Below, one piece after another: positions 1 through 7,501 of a stretch of 64,000 bases of DNA. The notes below the pieces were generated by a model. The model did not search any database and was not told the origin of the DNA. It saw only the letters and a list, made by a program, of their open reading frames with translations. The stretch's first letter is position 1, and every line of letters begins with the position of its first letter. The DNA lies in the NCBI RefSeq assembly GCF_029589055.1, contig NZ_JARQZP010000003.1, positions 248,001 to 312,000 on the forward strand. Direction: 5' to 3'. This stretch comes from Vibrio hannami (GTDB lineage: Bacteria; Pseudomonadota; Gammaproteobacteria; Enterobacterales; Vibrionaceae). The translations under genes were made by a program, and so were the position numbers.

Positions 1-559
1 TTTAGGCCTGGGACTAGCAACAACTGCTGTCATGATTGCATCGAACTTGCTGGTCTCTCTAGGAAAGAATTTTATTAGTAAAGCCGTTCGTATTCCCGTC
101 AATGTCATAATCATCGCTACATTAGTGACTCTAACCGATTTCATATTAAACGCCTGGCTACATCCATTACATAAAGTACTTGGGCTATTTATTCCTCTTA
201 TTGTTACCAACTGCGCCATATTAGGGCGGGTTGAGTCATTTGCCAGTCGGTCTGCATTGGTGCCATCTGTTGTTGATGGCGCTGCTATGGGATTTGGTTT
301 TACCTGGGTACTGGTACTTCTTGGCGGTATACGAGAAGTACTTGGTAGTGGGACGCTGTTTGCCAACGCAAGTCTACTTATAGGGGAGTCATTTTCATTT
401 ATGGAGCTGACGGTAATCCCTGAATATCGAGGTTTGTTACTGGTTATCTTGCCTCCTGGAGGGTTCCTTATTCTAGGAGCGATGCTGGGCATTAAGCAGA
501 AAGCAGAGCAAATTATCGCACACCGTAAACAGGCAACCCCTGAGCCGATGGCTGGATAG
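1..559 (+). CDS. rnfE: Electron transport complex subunit RnfE, 5' end outside window
   Basis: Integral membrane subunit of the Rnf ion-pumping ferredoxin:NAD oxidoreductase. The reading frame is open from base 2, so the gene starts before the window and about 185 C-terminal residues are visible. The family core is clear: a stretch ending VRIPV, then GLFIPLIVTNCAILGR, the GIREVLGSGTLF block and the LPPGGF segment near the C terminus, with several hydrophobic membrane spans. The wording of these blocks recalls the nitrogen-fixation-linked Rnf1 of Azotobacter and Rhodobacter more than the housekeeping Vibrio RsxE (from memory of those sequences). rnfH follows after 21 bases and then nifF, so the complex probably supplies low-potential electrons to nitrogenase. 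Confidence 0.93.
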   Translation, partial: LGLGLATTAVMIASNLLVSLGKNFISKAVRIPVNVIIIATLVTLTDFILNAWLHPLHKVLGLFIPLIVTNCAILGRVESFASRSALVPSVVDGAAMGFGFTWVLVLLGGIREVLGSGTLFANASLLIGESFSFMELTVIPEYRGLLLVILPPGGFLILGAMLGIKQKAEQIIAHRKQATPEPMAG

Positions 560-580
560 TGTGGATTCTGAGGTGATTTT

Positions 581-835
581 ATGAAAGTGAGTGTTGTATA
601 TGCATTATCAAACGAACAAGCATGGATACCTGTCGAGGTTGAAGAAAGCGCGACTCTGATGACCGCCATACATATGTCAGGACTACTGAGTATGTTTCCT
701 ACTATCGATCTCGATAAACAGAAGGTTGGTGTATTTGGAAAGTTGTCAGCGCTAGAAGCTGTGCTGAGTGAAGGTGATCGAGTCGAGATATATCGCCCAA
801 TAACCTGGCAACCAGACGAAGATGACGATGACTAA
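581..835 (+). CDS. rnfH: RnfH family protein
   Basis: An 84-residue protein of the RnfH family, a beta-grasp (ubiquitin-like) fold of unknown biochemical role found at the end of nif-linked rnf operons. The features seen are the N-terminal strand MKVSVVYA, the VGVFGK turn, and the EGDRVEIYRPI motif close to the end, which is the best conserved part of the family; the protein ends in an acidic DEDDDD tail. It lies 21 bases after rnfE on the same strand and is presumably co-transcribed. The start ATG is preceded by a GAGGTG Shine-Dalgarno-like stretch. Confidence 0.88.
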   Translation: MKVSVVYALSNEQAWIPVEVEESATLMTAIHMSGLLSMFPTIDLDKQKVGVFGKLSALEAVLSEGDRVEIYRPITWQPDEDDDD

Positions 836-983
836 GGTAAACCGACCTTCATTGTCGGGTTTATTACAAAGTGTCGTTAGTGAGTTGTGTTGCTTTAATA
901 AAGTCCAGCAAATACAGTTGGTTATATCTGGAATGGGGTTTGCAGTAGCTATAAGGAACATACAAGTTTTCAAGGAGTTGAAG

Positions 984-1520
984 ATGTCAAAAGTTGGAAT
1001 TTTTTTCGGAACAGATTCTGGAAGCACCAGAAAAGTCGCTAAGCAGATTTATCAAAAACTGGGTGATGAACTCGCAGATAAGCCGTTAAACATAAATAGA
1101 GTGGAAGCATCTGCGTTTGATGAGTATGACTACCTTATTATGGGTACACCTACCTATGGTGAGGGGTTACTACCTGGCTTATCTTCAGAGTGTCAGGCAG
1201 AAAGTTGGGAAGAGTTTGTTCCCAATTTCGACGATATCGACTTATCTGGTAAAAAAGTGGGTTTGTTTGGACTAGGTGATCAGGTGAACTACCCGGATGA
1301 GTTCGTCGACGGGCTAGGAGAGCTTTATGACTGTGTTGTAGAGAGTGGAGCTGAGATAGTTGGCAGTTGGCCAACTGATGGGTATGAGTTCAATGAATCA
1401 ACAGCAGTGGATGAAGACAGTTTTGTTGGCTTGGTGATAGACAAAGACAATCAGGCAAGCCTGAGTGATGATCGTGTCGCCACCTGGGTTGAGCAAATAA
1501 GAAGCGAAATGGGATTATAA
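984..1520 (+). CDS. nifF: Nitrogenase-associated flavodoxin NifF
   Basis: A 178-residue long-chain flavodoxin carrying FMN, the expected electron donor to nitrogenase Fe protein. The FMN phosphate loop is GTDSGSTRKVAK near the N terminus, followed by the LIMGTPTYGEG loop, the LFGLGDQVNYPDEF loop and the GSWPTDGYEF motif. These match Klebsiella/Azotobacter NifF closely as I remember them. I chose the ATG at 984, with AAGGAG at 972-977, over a longer in-frame extension from 822 that overlaps the end of rnfH and has no flavodoxin homology. It closes the rnfE-rnfH-nifF unit and is followed by a strong terminator, so this is the right border of a nif cluster that lies mostly outside the window. 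Confidence 0.93.
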   Translation: MSKVGIFFGTDSGSTRKVAKQIYQKLGDELADKPLNINRVEASAFDEYDYLIMGTPTYGEGLLPGLSSECQAESWEEFVPNFDDIDLSGKKVGLFGLGDQVNYPDEFVDGLGELYDCVVESGAEIVGSWPTDGYEFNESTAVDEDSFVGLVIDKDNQASLSDDRVATWVEQIRSEMGL

Positions 1521-1545
1521 TAAAACACTGCGTTTACAGGCATTT

Positions 1546-1581
1546 GACGCTCTAAAGGCCATACTTTAGAGCGTCTTTTTT
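1546..1581 (+). terminator. Rho-independent terminator after nifF
   Basis: An 11-bp perfect stem (GACGCTCTAAA / TTTAGAGCGTC) with an 8-base loop, followed by six T residues. It starts 25 bases after the nifF stop codon. It ends transcription of the rnf-nifF unit and separates it from the opposing yajD. Confidence 0.92.
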
Positions 1582-1607
1582 AATTTGTAGCCGCTGTCTT
1601 GAAACGG

Positions 1608-1961
1608 TTACTTTTTACCTTTATTCATCATATTAGCCAAATCGGCGAATGGGTTGTGAGTTGCACTTTGATGGTCGTCTGGGCGTGCTACCGGATCTGC
1701 GCCGTATAGATCGTGGTCTGTGTATTTGGAATGTTCATGATCATGACAGTAGAGACATAAAAGTTCCCAATTGCTGCCATCTTCCGGATTGTTGGTGTGG
1801 TCATGGTCTTTGTGGTGTACCGTCAATTCGCGTAAGTTTGAATAAACAAACTCTCTGGCACAATTTCCACATACCCAGGGATACATTTTTAGCGCCTTCT
1901 CTCTATATCCGCTCTCTTTACGCGCATAAGCGGCGCTGGTGCCGTTGTAGTCTGAAGCCAT
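1608..1961 (-). CDS. yajD: YajD family HNH nuclease
   Basis: A 117-residue HNH-type protein. It has a zinc-binding CGNC pair, the LTVHHKDHDHTNNPEDG catalytic block, and a second C-x2-C pair in LLCLYCHDHEHSKY, ending in the NPFADLANMMNK tail typical of YajD. Length and motifs match E. coli YajD (115 residues) throughout. Its cellular role is not established; the fold is that of a small metal-dependent nuclease. It is transcribed towards the nifF terminator and appears to be a single-gene unit. The stretch from 1962 to 2180 upstream holds no convincing gene. Confidence 0.92.
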   Translation of the reverse strand: MASDYNGTSAAYARKESGYREKALKMYPWVCGNCAREFVYSNLRELTVHHKDHDHTNNPEDGSNWELLCLYCHDHEHSKYTDHDLYGADPVARPDDHQSATHNPFADLANMMNKGKK

Positions 1962-2180
1962 GATATTTTCCTAACTGTTCATATTTGACGTATCTACAAG
2001 GAATTTATCATAGCGATTATCAGGAGATAAAAGTATTTTGCATGCGGGAGTATGATGGAAGTCAGAGTTTCGGTAAAAACACTAATTTGAAGATGCTCAG
2101 AGTGAGGTCTAGTTTTACTGATGTGTGCTACCTGGTACGGCGAAAATCTACCAGAGTTGCGGTTTGAAAATTGTGTGTTG

Positions 2181-2297
2181 TTAAGACTCTCTTATCGCCT
2201 GATCCAGCTCTTCAATCGCAGTGTTTATCTGCTTTAGAAACTCATCTTCATCTAAGTTCAAGTCGCCTATTTCAAAATCAATCATGTTACTAGCCAT
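2181..2297 (-). CDS. Small acidic protein, 38 residues, unknown
   Basis: A short reading frame that begins MASNMIDFEIGDLN and ends DQAIRES. It is very acidic in the first half and has a heptad-like helical second half (FLKQINTAIEELDQAI). No family was recognised. In its favour, a reasonable sigma-70 promoter lies 43-70 bases upstream on the same strand and a perfect CRP palindrome sits between promoter and start. Against it, there is no good Shine-Dalgarno sequence before the first ATG or the second in-frame ATG (2285). It could instead mark a small regulatory RNA. Confidence 0.4.
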   Translation of the reverse strand: MASNMIDFEIGDLNLDEDEFLKQINTAIEELDQAIRES

Positions 2298-2314
2298 CTA
2301 ACTGTTGTATTTGG

Positions 2315-2330
2315 TGTGATTTATATCACA
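2315..2330. promoter_or_regulatory. Candidate CRP binding site
   Basis: TGTGATTTATATCACA is a perfect match to the TGTGA-N6-TCACA core of the CRP consensus. The predicted minus-strand transcript would start near 2333, so the site lies at about +4 to +19, a position where CRP binding would block rather than activate transcription. Inference from sequence only. Confidence 0.65.
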
Positions 2331-2339
2331 TAAATAAAC

Positions 2340-2367
2340 AGTATAGTAGCTGTTTATAGTATTACAA
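2340..2367 (-). promoter_or_regulatory. Candidate sigma-70 promoter for the 38-residue ORF
   Basis: On the minus strand, TTGTAA (2367-2362) and TATACT (2345-2340) are separated by 16 bases. Predicted start is near 2333, just upstream of the CRP palindrome. Confidence 0.45.
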
Positions 2368-2430
2368 CTCCAAATATTGATTTATGGAAGCGCAGAATCA
2401 GATATCAAAGTCAAGTTAACCCGAATAAAT

Positions 2431-4611
2431 TCACTTTAGATAAATTATATTATTATCAACAGAATGAGGAGGCACATAACCTAGTTCGTTTGTTATGTCT
2501 TCAGCTGGCATTGGTTTTGCGAACAGATAACCTTGTCCATAATCGCAATTTGCCTGGGTTAGAAAACTAGACTGTGACACCGTTTCTATACCTTCTGCCA
2601 CGACTTTAATACCGAGCTGATGAGCCATTGATACAACAGCGGCACATAAGGCGCGATCATTCGCATCATTGTCAATATCATTAACAAAACTTCGGTCTAT
2701 TTTTAATCCGTCAATATTAAATTCTCTTAAGAAACCAAGCGAAGAATATCCCGTGCCAAAGTCGTCCAACCAAACCTCAACTCCCATAGTTCGCAGGCTA
2801 TCTAACGTATTCTTAGCGCTGACTTTATCAAACATTAAAGCGGTCTCAGTAACTTCAATATGCAATCTATTAGCGTCAATGCCATATGCCTTTATTTGAT
2901 CTCTAAAGGCTTTGAGCGTTTTGTCTCCATAGAGCTGTTTTGCCGACAAGTTGATACCTACGTGAAAGTCGGGGTGAAGAACCATTGTAGATACCCATTT
3001 TTGTATATCTTTACAGGCTTGCTCTACTACCCACTCACCGAGAACATGAATGATGTCAGTTGCTTCTGCAATAGGAATAAACTCATCGGGCGAAATATAG
3101 CCCTTCGTTGGATGATTCCAGCGCAGCAAAGCTTCGGAACCTATTATTTTGCTCGTCTTCAACTCAACTTTCGGCTGATAAACAAGCTGAAATTGGGAGA
3201 AGTCCTCTATAGCAATTCTAAGCTCTTTTTCGATGAGTCCCTTCGCCAATATTTTCTGTTCAATTTCGTAATTAAAATAACAATATCCGTTTTTCCCACT
3301 ATCCTTGGCACGGTACATTGCCATGTCCGCGCTCTTTACAATATCTTCAGGAGTTTGTCCTGAGTAGGGGTATAGGGCGATTCCGATACTCGCCCCAACC
3401 ACAACAGATTCACCTACTGTACTGAGATAAATCGGCTGCTTGAATGTATTTACAATATCAGAAGCAAATTTCGAGACAGCTTCCTTATTCGAAATTCCGG
3501 AAAGGCGGAGCAAAAACTCATCGCCGCCAACTCTTGCTACCTGGCATTGAGGCTGTCCCATACTAGCTGCTTGCTCAGTTTTTCGAATGGCATTTTTCAG
3601 TGTGCTAGCGACTTCGCATAACAGTTCATCACCCGCTTGATGACCAAGATTATCGTTTACTCGCTTAAACTCGTCCAAATCTAGAAAGAGAATGGCAAAC
3701 ATTTCATTGGAAAGCTCACATCTATTCACTTCTAGCTCGAGAGATTTAAGAAATTGGGTACGATTTGGTAAGTGCGTAAGCGGGTCGTTGTAGGCTAAAA
3801 ATTCGACTTCTTCACTTCGTTGTTTGAGACTTGAATCCATCTTATCAAACGCTAGAGCAAGTTCTCCCAACTCATCGCTTCGCTGAATATTGTTTGATAT
3901 CTGGTAGTTCCCTCTACTGATGCGTTTTGAATGTTTTAAGAGTTTATAGATGGGACGAATCATCGTCTTAGCTATCAATACCGAAAAGAACAAGCTGACT
4001 AAGCACATAAGTACCGTCAACATCAAGCTAAATGCTGCGCTGTAGTTTCGGCTTGTCTCAGTGATATCCCCAATGATGGTACTATTCTTCTCGATATCTT
4101 CTTGTACTGCCGTTAGGGAGTAGCTCATCACGATACCGCCTAGCTGTGTTTTATTTATCGAGAGCGGGCGGGCAACAATAAGGCTCGATGACGTGATTTC
4201 AGAGTAAGCTTCTTGGTTATCCAATACACTCATTTGTACCTTTGGCATATCCAAAGCTGTACCATAATCGAGAACCAAATCCTTTCCTGTATGGACGATA
4301 AGACCGTCAGCGTCAAAGACTTTTATAAAGAGTAAATCTTCGTTCTTTAGTGCTGGTTCCAGGATAGATTGAATGGTGTCAATATCATAAAAGAACATCG
4401 GGTTAAAAAGGGCTTCCGAAAGGTAGGTTACCGTTTGTTCTGCTTGTATTAGCGCATGAGCATTGAAGTTATCTGAAATGTTGTTAGCCGTTTCTTCCAG
4501 AATTTCGTCGCTATAGTATGAAGATATCAGCCACTGAGACAAGGAAAGGCAACCCATGGTCAATACAACCATAAGCATGTTTCCTAGTACCAGTTTACTT
4601 TTTAACTTCAT
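2431..4611 (-). CDS. Membrane GGDEF-EAL c-di-GMP signalling protein
   Basis: A 726-residue bifunctional c-di-GMP protein. An N-terminal membrane segment (about 5-30) is followed by a periplasmic sensor region, a second membrane segment (about 195-220), a HAMP linker, then GGDEF and EAL domains. The cyclase signature is intact (RVGGDEF), and the phosphodiesterase signature residues are all present (EALLRW, NLSAKQL, EVTET, DDFGTGYSS, KIDRSF, EGIET), so both activities are possible. No RxxD inhibitory site was seen five residues before GGDEF. The gene starts 18 bases after the upstream phosphate/phosphonate-binding-like protein, implying that the periplasmic protein is a ligand-sensing partner. 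Net activity cannot be read from sequence. Confidence 0.93.
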   Translation of the reverse strand: MKLKSKLVLGNMLMVVLTMGCLSLSQWLISSYYSDEILEETANNISDNFNAHALIQAEQTVTYLSEALFNPMFFYDIDTIQSILEPALKNEDLLFIKVFDADGLIVHTGKDLVLDYGTALDMPKVQMSVLDNQEAYSEITSSSLIVARPLSINKTQLGGIVMSYSLTAVQEDIEKNSTIIGDITETSRNYSAAFSLMLTVLMCLVSLFFSVLIAKTMIRPIYKLLKHSKRISRGNYQISNNIQRSDELGELALAFDKMDSSLKQRSEEVEFLAYNDPLTHLPNRTQFLKSLELEVNRCELSNEMFAILFLDLDEFKRVNDNLGHQAGDELLCEVASTLKNAIRKTEQAASMGQPQCQVARVGGDEFLLRLSGISNKEAVSKFASDIVNTFKQPIYLSTVGESVVVGASIGIALYPYSGQTPEDIVKSADMAMYRAKDSGKNGYCYFNYEIEQKILAKGLIEKELRIAIEDFSQFQLVYQPKVELKTSKIIGSEALLRWNHPTKGYISPDEFIPIAEATDIIHVLGEWVVEQACKDIQKWVSTMVLHPDFHVGINLSAKQLYGDKTLKAFRDQIKAYGIDANRLHIEVTETALMFDKVSAKNTLDSLRTMGVEVWLDDFGTGYSSLGFLREFNIDGLKIDRSFVNDIDNDANDRALCAAVVSMAHQLGIKVVAEGIETVSQSSFLTQANCDYGQGYLFAKPMPAEDITNELGYVPPHSVDNNIIYLK

Positions 4612-4629
4612 AGGTCTCGATTCTCTCAG

Positions 4630-5592
4630 CTAGCGGGATATGTGCTCATCAACCAGAGTTTTTTGCATTTCCGCCCACACAATACTTTGTTCAATTTCTG
4701 GTGTGATAGGGTCAAACTTCTTTGTCTTTTTGTAAGCTTTCAAAGCCTGTTTACCTTGTTCGCTTTCATGAGCTGAAAGCAGTACCTTAAGGATGCTTTG
4801 CTTAAAATCTGAAGACAAATTGGGACGTGTCAGAACTAGTGAGCGCGGGATCGCCTGCGATGTATGGATGACCTGTAACTGGTGTTTTATCTGCTCAGGA
4901 ATCTCTTTATCCCAGTCAAGATTGCTAAAGGTAGCTGCCGCTACAATATTGCGATGAACCCAGCTCATCATATTGGCTTCACCCCCGGACTTTGAATACT
5001 CGTCTGAGAAAAAATAGCCGATCTTGTCTGCTGGTGGATGCTCCCTTGGTGAACTCAACTCATATAGCTCGTACCCCTGTTCAAGTAATATTGCTGCGGG
5101 GATAAGAAACGCACTGGTTGAGCCAGTGTCCTCAAAGACAACGGTTTTGCCTAATAAGTCATCTAATGAGTCCACACCATTATTTAGTCTGGAGAAAAAT
5201 ATTGAATGGTATTCGGCTACACCACTTTTCCATCGTCTTGCTAAAAGTTCTGCATTCGAAAGTTGGATCAACTCTTGTGCAGCAAAAACTGTCTCCGACA
5301 CCAGGTCGACTTGACCGCTATTTATCCATCGGGCCATTTGACGAGCATTTCGAGCGACGATAACTTGTCCGTTGTTGATGCCGTGGTTTGATAAACTGTG
5401 GGCTAAGTAATCAGCAAAGGGTTGAGCACGCTTAAACGCTTTTTTGGGGTTTGAGCTAATAACGCCTATGACTACTGTTTCCTCTCGCACAGTCGTTTTC
5501 GTGTCTGCATTGGCAGATATTGTAAAAAGCGGACCAATAATAACTGTCAGCAGTAAAACGGTAAGCCTACAAATTGATTGATAATGGTGCAT
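4630..5592 (-). CDS. PhnD-like periplasmic substrate-binding protein
   Basis: A 320-residue secreted binding protein of the PhnD/SsuA/transferrin-like superfamily. The signal peptide ends at TISANA-DT. Family features are the VIGVISSNPKKAFKRAQPFADYL opening strand with the repeated lobe pattern, LLGKTVVFEDTGSTSAFLIP in the middle, and the AATFSNLDW segment. A 14-residue longer frame begins at TTG 5634, but the ATG at 5592 gives a normal signal peptide and was chosen. No ABC permease or ATPase is nearby. The gene is directly followed by a GGDEF-EAL membrane protein, so the protein more likely feeds a signal to that sensor than serves transport. The ligand is unknown. Confidence 0.82.
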   Translation of the reverse strand: MHHYQSICRLTVLLLTVIIGPLFTISANADTKTTVREETVVIGVISSNPKKAFKRAQPFADYLAHSLSNHGINNGQVIVARNARQMARWINSGQVDLVSETVFAAQELIQLSNAELLARRWKSGVAEYHSIFFSRLNNGVDSLDDLLGKTVVFEDTGSTSAFLIPAAILLEQGYELYELSSPREHPPADKIGYFFSDEYSKSGGEANMMSWVHRNIVAAATFSNLDWDKEIPEQIKHQLQVIHTSQAIPRSLVLTRPNLSSDFKQSILKVLLSAHESEQGKQALKAYKKTKKFDPITPEIEQSIVWAEMQKTLVDEHISR

Positions 5593-5788
5593 ACTCTTGC
5601 CCGAAATGTGATGCGTATTCCAAATTAAAGGCAATCATATGCTAAACACATCGTTTCTACCAATCTGTATTAGCTATTAGTGATGTACGCACGGCGTTGT
5701 AAAATGCTTGATCGTAACGTGTTAATAACTAGGAGTTATGCGGTACTTATAAAGTTAACATTTAGAGTAAATAGTCTTTATCGAATCA

Positions 5789-6361
5789 TCACTCGGCTAG
5801 TTGCCAGCCGGGTAAAATAGCTTTCCAGTTTTCCTTGTGGCATTCGGAGCAGGTAAATCTTGAGCGTCGATGCACTCTGTGGCAGCTTGCACATTCGATT
5901 CGAGAATTATGTATTCGGTGAGGGTTAATCAACTGCTTTTCTTCAAATGGAGCTGTCTGCTCTATCAACCCTTCATAGTCATCGTGGCACTCTAAACAGA
6001 ACTGGTTTCCGAAATCTCTTGGGTAAAATGGGTACTCATATTCTCCTGAGTGGAATTTATCGGCTTCTCGGTTTTTATCATCCTCCGTTTGTTCATGGCA
6101 ATCAACACAAGATAAATCACCATTGTGCTGGTGCTTATATGAAAGCAAATGCTGCTGGTTTGCTGCCGTATCAACATATGGTTTGATGATATGACAACTT
6201 TCCCCACAGTTGTCTGAGGTTTCATCAGCATAAACCACAGAAGAAACAATAATAAATAGGATTAACAGAAGTGATTTTCGAGCCAAAGTTTTGCCAAAGA
6301 TTAGAATAGATTTTGTGTGATGGTAACATAGATGGTCTGCTGCTACCGAGTAACTATTCAA
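5789..6361 (-). CDS. Periplasmic multihaem c-type cytochrome
   Basis: Up to 190 residues, with a hydrophobic export signal (KSLLLILFIIVSSVVYA) before the mature start at DETSDN. Four canonical CxxCH haem sites are visible: CVDCH, CLECH, CASCH and CSECH. A fifth site near the mature N terminus reads CGESCH, a CxxxCH arrangement. The size and scattered extra histidines fit small tetrahaem cytochromes of the flavocytochrome/NapC-related group that shuttle electrons in the periplasm. The full frame opens with TTG at 6361; a TTG at 6286 would give a more usual signal peptide (ARKSLLL), so the start is uncertain. The electron partner is unknown. Confidence 0.8.
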   Translation of the reverse strand: MNSYSVAADHLCYHHTKSILIFGKTLARKSLLLILFIIVSSVVYADETSDNCGESCHIIKPYVDTAANQQHLLSYKHQHNGDLSCVDCHEQTEDDKNREADKFHSGEYEYPFYPRDFGNQFCLECHDDYEGLIEQTAPFEEKQLINPHRIHNSRIECASCHRVHRRSRFTCSECHKENWKAILPGWQLAE

Positions 6362-6380
6362 GCGCCATTACAGGTTTTCT

Positions 6381-7070
6381 TTATAGGTTCAGTACGTCAA
6401 TGATATCGTTTAAACGGTTGATAGTGACTGAACCGCTTGGAAGAGATATCTCTTTGTGAAAGCCCCTTAACCACACTGCTTTTAACCCTGCATTGCTAGC
6501 ACCGTGCACATCATTGATGGGGTGATCTCCGATATATACGCACTCATGTGCCTTGTAGTTAGCGAGTGACAAAGTATGTTCAAATATGGAAGAGTCGGGC
6601 TTACTTATTCCAAACTTTTCAGAACTTACTATTTGCGAGAACAGGTGGCCGAATGGCGTCGCTTTAATCGTTGATACCCTACTATTTTCTGCTCCATTGG
6701 AAATAACACCAAGGTGATATCCTTTCTGGTGCAGGTAGTTGACTAAAGTCGTTGCACCTTCCATTTCAATACTACATTTGGGGAACTCTTCCTTCCAAAA
6801 GTCACTTAACACAGCATCGGGTTTGCTTCTTGCCCAATTCAATTGAGAAGATAATTCGCTGCCAATCGCTTGAAAGATCTTGTTATATTTAGAGTTGTGA
6901 GGAAGGTACCCACCATTATCTTGCTTTTTGATAATGCTGCTTACCCGGGAGGGAGTTATTTCTTTAAGCTCTGCTGAGAATGTTTTAACAAAACGACGAG
7001 CAAACTTATCAATACTCGCATTTCTGTTTACCAATGTATTGTCAAGATCGAAATATATAGCTCTGATCAT
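6381..7070 (-). CDS. HAD family hydrolase (YjjG/phosphoglycolate phosphatase-like)
   Basis: A 229-residue haloacid dehalogenase-type phosphatase. All four HAD motifs are visible: FDLDNTLVN (nucleophile and acid/base Asp), GVISNGA (Ser/Asn of motif II), a lysine in GISKPDSSIF (motif III), and YIGDHPINDVHG (motif IV acids). The helical cap lies between motifs I and II, as in subfamily IA. Substrate cannot be assigned; relatives act on nucleotides and small phosphoesters. The ATG at 7070 is the natural start. It lies 19 bases upstream of the cytochrome frame on the same strand and may share a transcript with it. Confidence 0.88.
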   Translation of the reverse strand: MIRAIYFDLDNTLVNRNASIDKFARRFVKTFSAELKEITPSRVSSIIKKQDNGGYLPHNSKYNKIFQAIGSELSSQLNWARSKPDAVLSDFWKEEFPKCSIEMEGATTLVNYLHQKGYHLGVISNGAENSRVSTIKATPFGHLFSQIVSSEKFGISKPDSSIFEHTLSLANYKAHECVYIGDHPINDVHGASNAGLKAVWLRGFHKEISLPSGSVTINRLNDIIDVLNL

Positions 7071-7121
7071 CTGAAATTGAATTGTTTTATGTCATAAAGC
7101 CAATCTACTTAATAAGTATTA

Positions 7122-7340
7122 CTATTTTGTGTCCACACATTCCAAAAAGAATAAACAGCATACTTTAATCAGCGCAATGAGGGCTTTATTTACATTCGCC
7201 ATTTCTGGATAGTCTTCCGCTCCAATAAACTCCTCTTTTGTCATTTCTTGTCCGGTGGTTTCCGGTATTTGCTCTTTTACCTAAGGAAGTGGACTTGCAC
7301 TAACGATGGCTTTGTACTTCTTGTCTTCGTCAAGTTTACC
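7122..7340 (-). pseudogene. Remnant of an unrecognised protein gene
   Basis: Read on the minus strand from 7340, the frame gives protein-like sequence (GKLDEDKKYKAIVSASPLP, then a TAG at 7281-7283, then VKEQIPETTGQEMTKEEF and on through MANVNKALIAL to a stop at 7122). The composition, with charged and helix-forming residues on both sides of the TAG, suggests a decayed gene rather than random sequence. I do not recognise the family and no start is visible. The rest of the 7071-7501 gap shows only AT-rich sequence leading to the next gene. Confidence 0.4.
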
Positions 7341-7501
7341 TAGATATCAACTTTTCATCTTGATGTGCCTAGCTGATTCAAGCAGTAAAGATAATGTCAG
7401 AATAGTGTCATTCGAGACTCTTTATTGATTCATCTCACATAACAGTCCTGTTCCTTATGTCATAAGGAGTGTTCGCTTGTAAAAGAATGAGAGAAGCTCA
7501 C

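Noticed and set aside
822..983. N-terminal extension of the nifF frame from 822
   Set aside because: It overlaps the end of rnfH, has no flavodoxin homology, and a strong AAGGAG precedes the ATG at 984.
1985..2167. 60-codon plus-strand frame
   Set aside because: No ribosome site, no recognisable features, and lies in an intergenic stretch between genes on the other strand.
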